From an uncultured Marinicella sp. (GTDB lineage Bacteria; Pseudomonadota; Gammaproteobacteria; Xanthomonadales; Marinicellaceae): a stretch of 6,048 nt of DNA. A program made the translations under genes and the position numbers. Location: assembly GCA_938008005.1 (NCBI GenBank), contig CALLLZ010000153.1, positions 1 to 6,048 of the forward strand, in the 5' to 3' direction. Shown here piece after piece: positions 1 through 6,048 of the stretch. The notes beneath the pieces were generated by a model. It saw only the letters and a program-made list of their open reading frames with translations. It was not told the DNA's origin and did not search any database. Each line of letters starts with the position of its first letter. Within the stretch, counting starts at the first letter, position 1.

Positions 1-1055
1 GAAGTGCTAGAGCATAAGCTCGCATTTTTCAATATATGGGCTATACCCATTTCGCCATTCTCAGTTTCGATGGTTAACTCATCGATGTCATCAGGTATGG
101 CGCCTTTTTGGAACTGAGCTTTAAAAGCATTCAATGCGGTAGTAGCTTCGTCGGCACTGTGAAAACGTTCGATCAACTCTAAAGCTAAATCAAATTTTAC
201 GTCGCGGGGATTTTTTCCATCAGCCACATCATTTTTGTATTGTTCAATTTCACTGTTGGATTTAAAGCTTAATAGGTCAAAATAACGCCACATTAAGTCA
301 TCAGAGATTGACATGACTTTACCAAACATATCAGTAGGTGCATCATCAATACCGATATAGTTATCCAATGACTTGGACATTTTGTTAATACCATCCAAAC
401 CCTCTAGAAGTGGCATGGTGATAACTATTTGTGGGTCTTGACCAACTTGTGATTGTAAATGACGACCAACCAATAGGTTAAATTTTTGGTCCGTTCCACC
501 TAATTCAACATCACATTTTAAAGCCACTGAGTCATAACCTTGTACCAAAGGATACATGAATTCATGGATGGCAATAGATTGGCCGGATTTATAACGTTTG
601 TTGAAATCATCACGTTCTAACATTCGGGCCACGTTGTATTTTGCAGATAACTGGATCATGTCAGCGGCAGTCATGTCTTTGAACCAGTTTGAGTTGAACT
701 CAATGATGGTTTTTTCTTTGTCCAAGATTTTGTAAATTTGTTCTTGGTAGGTTTTGGCATTTTCCAGTACTTCTTCGCGGGTTAAAGCCTTTCTTGTGAT
801 GCTTTTGCCCGTTGGGTCGCCAATCATGCCAGTGAAATCCCCAATCAAAAATATCACGTCATGACCCAGGTCTTGAAACTGCTTCATTTTGTTGATTAAG
901 ACCGTATGACCGACATGAATATCGGGTGCTGTTGGGTCAAATCCAGCTTTAATTCTAAGCTTTTTTCCTGCTTTTAATTTGGTTTCAAGCTCTTCAAGCT
1001 TAATAACTTCATCTGTGCCACGACAGATTAAATCCAATGCATCTTGTACGGACAT
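1..1055 (-). CDS. tyrS: Tyrosyl-tRNA synthetase, C-terminus cut by window edge
   Basis: Class I aminoacyl-tRNA synthetase that activates tyrosine with ATP and charges tRNA-Tyr in the cytoplasm. The frame is open from the ATG at 1055-1053 to base 1, giving 351 residues. The nucleotide-binding signature is seen as KAGFDPTAPDIHVGH, with the HIGH-type motif at residues 47-50. The second signature KMSKS is at residues 225-229 (bases 369-383). Family blocks GDFTGMIGDPTGKS, YPLVQGYDSVAL and ELGGTDQKFNLL lie between them. The sequence resembles the roughly 400-residue TyrS/TyrZ type of Pseudomonas more than the E. coli type (424 residues), so about 50 residues, including most of the S4-like RNA-binding tail, should lie outside the window. 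The start fits the family because the N-terminus is about as long as in relatives, although no good Shine-Dalgarno is visible before it. It is divergent from the M23 gene. Confidence 0.96.
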   Translation of the reverse strand, partial: MSVQDALDLICRGTDEVIKLEELETKLKAGKKLRIKAGFDPTAPDIHVGHTVLINKMKQFQDLGHDVIFLIGDFTGMIGDPTGKSITRKALTREEVLENAKTYQEQIYKILDKEKTIIEFNSNWFKDMTAADMIQLSAKYNVARMLERDDFNKRYKSGQSIAIHEFMYPLVQGYDSVALKCDVELGGTDQKFNLLVGRHLQSQVGQDPQIVITMPLLEGLDGINKMSKSLDNYIGIDDAPTDMFGKVMSISDDLMWRYFDLLSFKSNSEIEQYKNDVADGKNPRDVKFDLALELIERFHSADEATTALNAFKAQFQKGAIPDDIDELTIETENGEMGIAHILKNASLCSST

Positions 1056-1178
1056 GTTGTGTATTTCGTTAAAAAGAGGTTAATTCTACAGAAATAAGCG
1101 AAAATATAGAACCTTCAATGAACCAATGATGGAAAAAATCATCTATAATTTCACTCATTCATCGAAAGACATTGGAAA
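1056..1178. promoter_or_regulatory. Divergent intergenic promoter region between tyrS and the M23 gene
   Basis: These 123 bases separate the starts of two divergently read genes, so both promoters should lie here. The rightward one has a clear -10 box, listed separately. For leftward tyrS the boxes are ambiguous. On the minus strand there is TATATT (complement of 1103-1108), TAGAAT (complement of 1083-1088) and a TTGAAG (complement of 1113-1118), none forming a convincing pair. A small inverted repeat, ATGAT (1126-1130) and ATCAT (1138-1142) around a run of A, sits just upstream of the rightward -10. It could be an operator or chance. No T-box or riboswitch-like leader is evident for tyrS. 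Confidence 0.5.
1144..1149 (+). promoter_or_regulatory. Probable -10 box of the M23-anmK operon
   Basis: A perfect TATAAT lies about 30 bases upstream of the TTG start at 1179. Transcription would begin near 1156 and give a leader of about 20 bases. No good -35 hexamer is found at 16-18 bases spacing (the sequence there is close to AACCAA), so the promoter may be weak or activator-dependent. Its position favours the TTG start over the internal ATG at 1257. Confidence 0.45.
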
Positions 1179-2555
1179 TTGCCTATCAAAGCACAAGCCG
1201 TTCGTAAAAAAACCGATACAAAAACCCTGTCGGTGAATTTCAGCCAAATTAAATCTATGATCAGCTCTTTAACCTTTGCAAAGAAAGTTTTGGTTGGTTT
1301 AGCTATTTTATTTGTATTTTATGCAATCAGTGATATTGTTTCTGTTGATGCTGATGCACATTCTCAAGCTCCTGAGGTACTGGTTAACCAAAGTCAATTG
1401 ATCAGTATTCCAGACATTCCATTGATGAGTTTTGCAGAAAGTGGTTTGGTGGGAAGTGAGCAGCTTGTCGAAAAAACTGTGGTAGTAAAAAAAGGACAGA
1501 CCTTATCTGGTATTTTTACAGATCTTGGTTTATCACAAGGTTTGTTGTTGAAGATAGCCCATTTTAATGAAGACAGCAAGAAGCTGATTAAAGTAATGCC
1601 CGGGAATGCTTTGCACTTCACTTTAACCCCTGATGGAGATTTAACTCAGTTACGTTACCAAGCTTCGGTTTTCGAGGAGTTGATTATTCACAATGACATG
1701 GAACAATTATCTACCGAGTTAATCACCCATGATCAACAGATCAGGTTGGTCAGTGTCCAAGGCAGTATCAGTAACTCTCTTTTTGGTGCAGGCAAAGCAG
1801 CAGGGCTTTCTGACAATATGGTGATGAAGCTGGCAAATATATTCAGTTGGGATATTGATTTTGTTCTTGAAATCAGGTCTGGTGATTCTTTTAATTTGAT
1901 CTATGAAAAAATTTATAAAGATGGTGAGTATTTAACCGAAGGGAAAATATTGGCAGCCAGCTTTACCAATCAGGGAACTAAATACGAAGCTGTTTTTTAT
2001 GAACATGAGGATGGTGATGGTAGTTATTATGCTGCTGATGGCCGGGCCATGAAAAAAGCCTTTTTAAGGGCTCCATTAAACTTTTCATATATCAGCTCTA
2101 GTTTCAACCCCAAACGATTGCATCCAGTTACCAGGCGAGTTAAAGCACATCGGGGTATTGATTATGCGGCACCAACTGGAACCCCAGTCTTTGCAGCAGG
2201 GGGAGGGCGTGTGACTGAAGCTGCTTACAATAAATATAACGGTAATTATGTTTTTGTTAAGCACCCTAATGGTATCACCACTAAATATCTGCACTTTTCA
2301 AAGCGAGCTGTGAAGAAAGGTCAACGTGTGAAACAAGGGCAAACGATAGGTTATGTAGGCGCAACTGGTATGGTTACTGGTGCTCATCTACACTATGAGT
2401 TTATCTATAATGGCGTGCACCGCAACCCCAGAACTGTCTCTTTACCTAAGTCTAAACCTTTGCCCAGTGATGTGATGCCTGAATTTATCACTTATTCCAG
2501 CCCTTTATTAACCAGATTAAGTGACCTTGAAACTGATTTAATCGCCCAAAACTGA
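1179..2555 (+). CDS. M23 family murein DD-endopeptidase with OapA/LysM-like N-terminal region
   Basis: Predicted zinc endopeptidase that hydrolyses peptide cross-links of peptidoglycan in the periplasm, related to MepM and Pseudomonas PA0667-type proteins. Of its 458 residues, about 35 are basic and cytoplasmic, followed by one membrane segment (about 36-54, VLVGLAILFVFYA) that would anchor it in the inner membrane. An OapA/LysM-like stretch (about 100-160, with VKKGQTLSGIF) precedes a linker domain. The LytM domain (about 300-420) is intact: zinc ligands H324 and D328 (HRGID) and H405 (HLH), with catalytic histidines H372 (YLH) and H403. The TTG start at 1179 is the only standard start after the in-frame stop at 1146, apart from ATG 1257 (residue 27), which lacks a Shine-Dalgarno. 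AAAGA about 9 bases before the TTG is a weak one. The stop overlaps the anmK start by one base, so the two are probably co-transcribed. Confidence 0.92.
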   Translation: MPIKAQAVRKKTDTKTLSVNFSQIKSMISSLTFAKKVLVGLAILFVFYAISDIVSVDADAHSQAPEVLVNQSQLISIPDIPLMSFAESGLVGSEQLVEKTVVVKKGQTLSGIFTDLGLSQGLLLKIAHFNEDSKKLIKVMPGNALHFTLTPDGDLTQLRYQASVFEELIIHNDMEQLSTELITHDQQIRLVSVQGSISNSLFGAGKAAGLSDNMVMKLANIFSWDIDFVLEIRSGDSFNLIYEKIYKDGEYLTEGKILAASFTNQGTKYEAVFYEHEDGDGSYYAADGRAMKKAFLRAPLNFSYISSSFNPKRLHPVTRRVKAHRGIDYAAPTGTPVFAAGGGRVTEAAYNKYNGNYVFVKHPNGITTKYLHFSKRAVKKGQRVKQGQTIGYVGATGMVTGAHLHYEFIYNGVHRNPRTVSLPKSKPLPSDVMPEFITYSSPLLTRLSDLETDLIAQN

Positions 2556-3682
2556 TGCTTTTTATCGGCGTGATGTCTGGCACCTCTTGTGATGGTGCAG
2601 ATGTGGTGATTGTTGAATTTTCAGAGGATGATGCGCGGACACTTAAAGTTGTGGCTGCTCAAACAACCCCTTATCATGATTCAATCAAACAACCACTATT
2701 AAAATTAATTGCAAACCAACCAGTACCTATTTCTACTGTCAGTCAGTTAGATGCTCAATTAGGGGTGTTTTATGCAGATGTAATTAATGAGCTATTAAAA
2801 TCCCACTCCATTGATAAAACACAAATAAGAGCTATTGGGTTACATGGCCAAACGGTTTGTCATCAACCTTCGGGTTTTCAAGCAGAACTCGTTGCCAATA
2901 CGATTCAGTTGGGTTCGGCAACCATCACTGCACAACGAACTGATATAACGACCATTGCTAATTTTAGGCAAATGGATCTGGCTTATGGTGGGCAAGGTGC
3001 ACCTTTGGCTCCAGCGTTACATCAACAGTTATTTTCTCAGGTTGATAAAACAGTGGCTGTGTTGAACCTTGGAGGGATAGCTAATGTAACCATTCTGAAT
3101 GGAAATGATGTTATTGGATTCGATACAGGGCCGGCCAGCTGTTTGATGGACGAATACATTCAAATTCACCGTAATCTATCATTTGATGAATCAGGGCATT
3201 GGGCTCGACAAGGTGTCGTTAATGAAGCCCTTTTGGCTGATTTGTTGGCTGACAATTATTTTAAACTGGCATACCCTAAAAGTACTGGGCGTGAGTTGTT
3301 TAATCAATTTTGGCTTGATAAGCATCTTTGTAACTATGAGCTTCCTGTCGTTGATGTGCAACGAACGTTATTACAGTTGACTGTGGAAAGTGTGGCTTTG
3401 GGACTCAATCAAACTGAATTAACTATAGATGAAATGGTGGTTTGTGGCGGTGGTGTTCACAATACATTTTTGCTTCATGAATTACAAAAATATTTTAATT
3501 TTAAGGTGAATTCATCAACTGTTTTAGGCGTGGATCCGGATTTTGTAGAAGCCATTTTGATGGCATGGATGGGTAAGCTAAATATAACCAATCAAAGCTT
3601 GGATTTGGCATCAGTAACTGGATGTGAAGAAGCACATGTTTACGGTATACAATACAAAGTGAACAAATCATATGGAGAATAG
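2555..3682 (+). CDS. anmK: Anhydro-N-acetylmuramic acid kinase
   Basis: Cytoplasmic peptidoglycan-recycling enzyme that uses ATP to open the 1,6-anhydro ring of anhydro-MurNAc and phosphorylate it to MurNAc-6-phosphate, which then usually goes to MurQ or a similar route. Its 375 residues match the family length (about 370). Visible signatures are the N-terminal phosphate-binding loop GVMSGTSCDGAD (5-16), GLHGQT (95-100), NFRQMDLAYGGQGAPLAP (136-153), VLNLGGIANVT (169-179), GFDTGPAS (188-195) with the predicted catalytic Asp at 190, STGRELF (243-249), the C-terminal GGGVHN (298-303) and GVDPDFVEA (325-333). GPAS stands where E. coli has GPGN. The ATG shares one base with the stop of the M23 gene (TGATG) and no Shine-Dalgarno precedes it, so translation is probably coupled. 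The TAG stop is followed at once by ATG of the next small ORF. Confidence 0.96.
   Translation: MLFIGVMSGTSCDGADVVIVEFSEDDARTLKVVAAQTTPYHDSIKQPLLKLIANQPVPISTVSQLDAQLGVFYADVINELLKSHSIDKTQIRAIGLHGQTVCHQPSGFQAELVANTIQLGSATITAQRTDITTIANFRQMDLAYGGQGAPLAPALHQQLFSQVDKTVAVLNLGGIANVTILNGNDVIGFDTGPASCLMDEYIQIHRNLSFDESGHWARQGVVNEALLADLLADNYFKLAYPKSTGRELFNQFWLDKHLCNYELPVVDVQRTLLQLTVESVALGLNQTELTIDEMVVCGGGVHNTFLLHELQKYFNFKVNSSTVLGVDPDFVEAILMAWMGKLNITNQSLDLASVTGCEEAHVYGIQYKVNKSYGE
3674..3677 (+). promoter_or_regulatory. Shine-Dalgarno GGAG for the small ORF at 3683
   Basis: GGAG lies within TATGGAG, inside the last codons of anmK, and is five bases before the ATG at 3683. It supports translation of the 34-codon ORF that begins immediately after the anmK stop. 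Confidence 0.55.
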
Positions 3683-3787
3683 ATGTTCAATGTTTCAGAT
3701 ATAACAATGGAATATGTATCCCCTCATTTGAAAATCTATGGTTCATTTATCAGAATTGATGACGAAGATAGTTGGTATGGAGTTTAA
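3683..3787 (+). CDS. 34-residue ORF; likely the detached N-terminal part of the following small gene
   Basis: The ATG abuts the TAG stop of anmK and has GGAG five bases upstream, so it looks like a genuine start. The frame runs 34 codons to TAA at 3785-3787, with residues such as HLKIYGSFIRIDDEDSWYGV near its end. No hydrophobic signal segment is seen. It lies in the same frame as the 100-residue ORF that begins in the next codon. Read through the stop, the join would be WYGV-x-LENTS, which looks like one continuous beta strand entering an asparagine turn. I therefore infer that the ancestral gene started at 3683 and coded for about 135 residues. The alternatives are a small coupled leader peptide or a base-calling error at the stop. 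I recognise no function for this part alone. Confidence 0.4.
   Translation: MFNVSDITMEYVSPHLKIYGSFIRIDDEDSWYGV
3779..3782 (+). promoter_or_regulatory. Shine-Dalgarno GGAG for the TTG start at 3788
   Basis: A second TATGGAG (3776-3782) sits exactly 12 bases before the TTG, the same spacing as the first TATGGAG before the ATG at 3683. GGAG with a five-base spacer could support re-initiation at TTG after the TAA. Because TATGGA here also encodes Tyr-Gly of the upstream frame, the match may be partly accidental. Confidence 0.4.
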
Positions 3788-4090
3788 TTGGAAAACACTT
3801 CTGTTGATAGGATTTGGGGCATCAGGGCTCAGTTAAAGTTCTATAATCAATTGGGAGAATTTATCGGTTTTGAAGAAGATGATCATGAAACTTATATTGA
3901 GTCTTCAAGAAAAATTGCTTTATCGATATATACCAAACCGACTGAAGAATATGATCACGTTAGATTGACGATTGATGCAACTGCAGAAAAGAAGGAAGAC
4001 AAGGAGGGTATTAAAGATTACTTGATTGCTTTAGGTTTTCTTGTGTTAATGGTTGGAGGTGTAACCGCTTACCAAGTATTTAATCAGTAA
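3788..4090 (+). CDS. Small C-terminally membrane-anchored protein, FxLYD-like, possibly lacking its N-terminus
   Basis: Function not recognised. The 100-residue frame begins at a TTG directly after an in-frame TAA. Residues 1-65 look like part of a beta-sandwich: ENTSVDRIWGIRAQLKFYNQLGEFIG has the look of FxLYD-type domains (asparagine turn, then a strand with fyD/N-x-x-G), followed by further strands. A charged linker (AEKKEDKEGIKD, 66-77) leads to one membrane segment (about 78-97, YLIALGFLVLMVGGVTAYQV), leaving only three residues beyond it, so the protein appears tail-anchored. The first strand expected for such a fold is missing here but is encoded in frame just upstream (3683-3787). This suggests either a split or disrupted gene, or re-initiation at TTG. 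It is the last plus-strand gene of the unit and converges on the phosphatase gene. The domain match was made by eye. Confidence 0.55.
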   Translation: MENTSVDRIWGIRAQLKFYNQLGEFIGFEEDDHETYIESSRKIALSIYTKPTEEYDHVRLTIDATAEKKEDKEGIKDYLIALGFLVLMVGGVTAYQVFNQ

Positions 4091-4109
4091 ATATATGTAA
4101 TTATATTTA
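4088..4109. repeat. AT-only inverted repeat at the convergent junction
   Basis: TAAATATA (4088-4095) and TATATTTA (4102-4109) form a perfect 8-base inverted repeat around the loop TGTAAT, overlapping the stop codon of the small gene. It lies between two convergent genes, where a two-way terminator would be expected. It has no GC pairs and no clear T-tract, so it would be a weak terminator at best. Confidence 0.3.
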
Positions 4110-4121
4110 TCAATTCATGGG

Positions 4122-4826
4122 TCAGTCAAACTCTATAATAATAGAAGTGATGTTATCAGAACCGCCATTATTCAAAGCTTGAATTAATAGTTGGTCACCA
4201 ATTTCTTTGGGAGACAATGGTTTATTCATGATTTCCGCAATCTTTTTATCATCCACTTCTTCGGTTAAACCATCTGAACACAGTAAAAATTTATCACCAG
4301 CTTTAATCTTGCCATTTGACAATGAAACTTTGATTTCACTGTTATCTGTAACACCTAAAGCTTGTGTTACCACATTTCGATGTGGATGTGAGCGGGCTTG
4401 CGAGGCAGTGATTAACTCTTGGTCAACCAACTCTTGTACATATGAATGGTCAGAGCTTATGGGTATCAGTTCATTATTGGAAAACTTATAAATGCGAGAA
4501 TCACCAACCCAAGCACAGTCATAACTATTTTTTTTGATTTGCATCAATGCGATGGTTGTGCCCATGGGTAAATCACCAGGTTTTTCCATGGAGTTATTGA
4601 TGATTTCTTGATTGGCATTCAGAATGGCTTGTTTGATAGGTGTTTTATTTTTTATCGATGAAAGGATGTGGTCGCGAGCCAAAGCACTGGCTATTTCTCC
4701 ATGATCATGACCGCCCATACCATCAGCAACCAGAAATAAACCATGCTCTAAATCAATGCCATAGGTATCTTCATTGTGATCTCTTTTTATCCCTGAGTGA
4801 GAAGTATGTCCTAAATTTATGTTCAT
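4122..4826 (-). CDS. PP2C-family protein Ser/Thr phosphatase
   Basis: Metal-dependent (Mn/Mg) protein phosphatase of the PrpC/Stp1/PppA type that removes phosphate from Ser/Thr in the cytoplasm. At 234 residues it is a bare catalytic domain with no membrane segment or extra module. PP2C motifs run in order: RDHNED (15-20, with the phosphate-binding Arg and E19/D20), VADGMGGHDHGE (33-44, metal-binding D35 and G36), GTT (89-91), WVGDSRIYKF (106-115), DHSY (126-129), HPHRNVVTQALG (147-158), CSDGLT (183-188, metal-binding D185) and GGSDNIT (221-227, metal-binding D224). All the core acidic residues are present. It is read in the same direction as mltF, 100 bases downstream of it, and has its own -10 box. 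No Shine-Dalgarno is evident before the ATG. No Ser/Thr kinase or FHA protein is in view, so its substrate is unknown. Confidence 0.93.
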   Translation of the reverse strand: MNINLGHTSHSGIKRDHNEDTYGIDLEHGLFLVADGMGGHDHGEIASALARDHILSSIKNKTPIKQAILNANQEIINNSMEKPGDLPMGTTIALMQIKKNSYDCAWVGDSRIYKFSNNELIPISSDHSYVQELVDQELITASQARSHPHRNVVTQALGVTDNSEIKVSLSNGKIKAGDKFLLCSDGLTEEVDDKKIAEIMNKPLSPKEIGDQLLIQALNNGGSDNITSIIIEFD

Positions 4827-4849
4827 TGATAGTGTTTGTATTTTTTTCT

Positions 4850-4877
4850 ATTATAACATTGGGTCCCGGTTAATGAA
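4850..4877 (-). promoter_or_regulatory. Probable promoter of the PP2C phosphatase gene
   Basis: On the minus strand TATAAT (complement of 4850-4855) is preceded by TTCATT (complement of 4872-4877) with a 16-base spacer. The -10 is perfect and the -35 matches at three of six positions. Transcription would start near 4843 and leave a leader of about 17 bases before the ATG at 4826. The 100-base gap after mltF is consistent with separate transcription, and no hairpin-plus-T-run terminator is seen in that gap. Confidence 0.45.
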
Positions 4878-4926
4878 TTGTAGCATTTTGTAAACAATGT
4901 ACAGAAAATTATTTATGTGAAATTAA

Positions 4927-6048
4927 TCACAGAATTACTGGTTGATTGTTTGCAGGTTTCATTTCTTTATTGATTTTCCAATTCATCAGTTGTTTATATG
5001 TCATGATATTGTTGACATATATGACTGCCGTATAACCATCGGCATTGCCATGCTTGAGTTCATTTTCAATGTTTGGATTGTTTAACTTTGCCAAGAAAGG
5101 CTCAATTTCAAACCAGTTATCAGGGTCTTTGCCAGCTTTTTGTGTCAAAATCCTGGCGTCTTCTAAGTGACCATAACCTACATTGTATGCTGCTAAGGCC
5201 ATCAGTGTTCGATGTGGTTCTTCAATGCGGCTTGGAATTTTTCTTTGCATATAACGAAGATACCTGATTCCACCTTCAAGACTTTGTCGTGGATCGGTGC
5301 GGTCATCCACATTCATATCTTTTGCAGCAGAAGCGGTTAACATCATGAGTCCTTTAACGCCAGTGAATGACTCTGCATCAACCTCCCAGTGTGATTCTTG
5401 ATAACTGATGGCAGCTAACAAAGCAGTATCAAAATCGTTTTCTTCGGCCACTTGAAACACCAAGTCTTTAATTGTTGGCCAAGTGTTTTGTAATTTATCA
5501 AAAAATGTCACGGTATTGGCTTTGTCAATATCTGGTAAGTGAACCACAATCTGTTCTTTCAACTGTTGTAATAGTTGAGTTGATTTGGCTTCGATTATGA
5601 ATTCATCGAGTTGTTTTTTGAGGTCAGTGGAGCGATTCTTACGCAACATAAAAGCCGTGTCCGTGGCTTTAGATAACTGAATAACTTGGTAAATGCCGGG
5701 AATAAAGTATTGGTAAATATTGATTATTTCAGAATCTCCAAACGTATAATCAATTTCTTTGCGGTTAATTTTTCGGATAATTTCGAATAAGGAAGTATCT
5801 GCTGAGGTGTTCAATCTGGTGGGTTTGAATTCAGGTAAATCGATCAGCAGTTCTTCATAACTGCTGTTCTCAATGATAACTCCATTGGTGTCTTGAAAGT
5901 CCTTAATGTTGGTTTTGTTGCGATGATTAAAATGAGTAACTAGATCAATATTAGTTTGGCTGATGGCTGCAGTGAAATTGAATTTTTCTGATCTGGCTTT
6001 GGTAATGGTTAAATGGCCACCAGCAATGTCAATTTTGCCGTTTTGTAA
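4927..6048 (-). CDS. mltF: Membrane-bound lytic murein transglycosylase F, N-terminus cut by window edge
   Basis: Cleaves the MurNAc-GlcNAc bond of peptidoglycan non-hydrolytically and leaves 1,6-anhydro-MurNAc ends; family members act at the outer membrane facing the periplasm. The frame is open from base 6048 down to the TGA at 4929-4927, giving 373 residues. E. coli MltF has about 518, so roughly 100-150 N-terminal residues, including the signal peptide, are outside. Visible residues 1 to about 150 belong to the solute-binding-protein-like (family 3) regulatory domain, with GKIDIAGGHLTITKARSEKF near the edge. The SLT catalytic domain follows (about 195-330): YQESHW with predicted catalytic Glu at visible residue 218 (codon 5397-5395), TGVKGLMMLT (229-238), AAYNVGYGH (286-294) and YTAVIYVNNIMTY (339-351). 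A TTG at 5814 could be mistaken for a start, but it lies inside the SBP domain and is not the start. Confidence 0.93.
   Translation of the reverse strand, partial: LQNGKIDIAGGHLTITKARSEKFNFTAAISQTNIDLVTHFNHRNKTNIKDFQDTNGVIIENSSYEELLIDLPEFKPTRLNTSADTSLFEIIRKINRKEIDYTFGDSEIINIYQYFIPGIYQVIQLSKATDTAFMLRKNRSTDLKKQLDEFIIEAKSTQLLQQLKEQIVVHLPDIDKANTVTFFDKLQNTWPTIKDLVFQVAEENDFDTALLAAISYQESHWEVDAESFTGVKGLMMLTASAAKDMNVDDRTDPRQSLEGGIRYLRYMQRKIPSRIEEPHRTLMALAAYNVGYGHLEDARILTQKAGKDPDNWFEIEPFLAKLNNPNIENELKHGNADGYTAVIYVNNIMTYKQLMNWKINKEMKPANNQPVIL

Noticed and set aside
1394..1621. Minus-strand ORF of 75 residues
   Set aside because: It lies wholly inside the M23 gene, and its translation shows no domain or sensible start context.
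2085..2294. Minus-strand ORF of 69 residues
   Set aside because: It is antisense to the conserved LytM domain of the M23 gene and is a shadow.
3183..3380. Plus-strand ORF of 65 residues
   Set aside because: It is an out-of-frame shadow inside anmK.
4861..4867. GGGTCCC palindrome as a terminator or operator
   Set aside because: The arms are three bases with a one-base centre and there is no following T-tract, so it is too short to support a call.
4207..4873. Two plus-strand ORFs (4207-4491 and 4640-4873)
   Set aside because: Both are antisense to the conserved PP2C gene, and the second merely runs on into its promoter. The composition is not protein-like.
5073..5267. Plus-strand ORF of 64 residues
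   Set aside because: It is antisense to the SLT catalytic domain of mltF.
4927..5814. A complete 295-residue gene starting at TTG 5814
   Set aside because: The frame stays open to base 6048 and the upstream residues continue the MltF solute-binding domain (GKIDIAGGHLTIT), so the TTG is internal.
1..6048. A new defence, mobile or secretion system
   Set aside because: Every long ORF has a well-known core family, and no repeats, integrase, transposase or attachment sites were seen. The only unexplained coding piece is the small split gene at 3683-4090.

Overview
The window looks like ordinary chromosomal core sequence from an AT-rich gammaproteobacterium. That placement rests on three things: the type of TyrS, an M23 peptidase followed by anmK next to tyrS (an arrangement I recall from Pseudomonas), and a gammaproteobacterial-style MltF. 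Genes are tightly packed. I see no tRNA, rRNA, CRISPR array, insertion sequence, phage gene or origin, and no convincing Rho-independent terminator. I cannot name the genus.

Layout: (1) Bases 1-1055, minus strand: tyrosyl-tRNA synthetase, cut at its C-terminus by the left edge. (2) Bases 1056-1178: divergent promoter region with a perfect TATAAT box pointing right. (3) Bases 1179-4090, plus strand: a compact unit of an M23 murein endopeptidase, anmK (overlapping it by one base at TGATG), and a small membrane-anchored protein. The small gene's N-terminal part appears to be separated by an in-frame TAA. (4) Bases 4091-4121: short convergent junction with an AT-only inverted repeat. (5) Bases 4122-4826, minus strand: stand-alone PP2C-type protein phosphatase with its own TATAAT box. 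(6) Bases 4927-6048, minus strand: the lytic transglycosylase MltF, cut at its N-terminus by the right edge.

Three of the six genes act on peptidoglycan. The M23 enzyme cuts peptide cross-links, MltF cuts glycan strands and leaves 1,6-anhydro-MurNAc ends, and AnmK phosphorylates the anhydro-MurNAc recovered during recycling. TyrS is housekeeping. The PP2C phosphatase probably reverses Ser/Thr phosphorylation, but no partner kinase is in view.

I found no clearly new biological system. The most interesting spot is 3680-3790. There anmK, a 34-codon ORF and a 100-codon ORF follow each other in one reading frame, separated only by TAG|ATG and TAA|TTG stop-start junctions, each start having the same TATGGAG element 12 bases upstream. 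The second stop seems to cut a single small domain in two.
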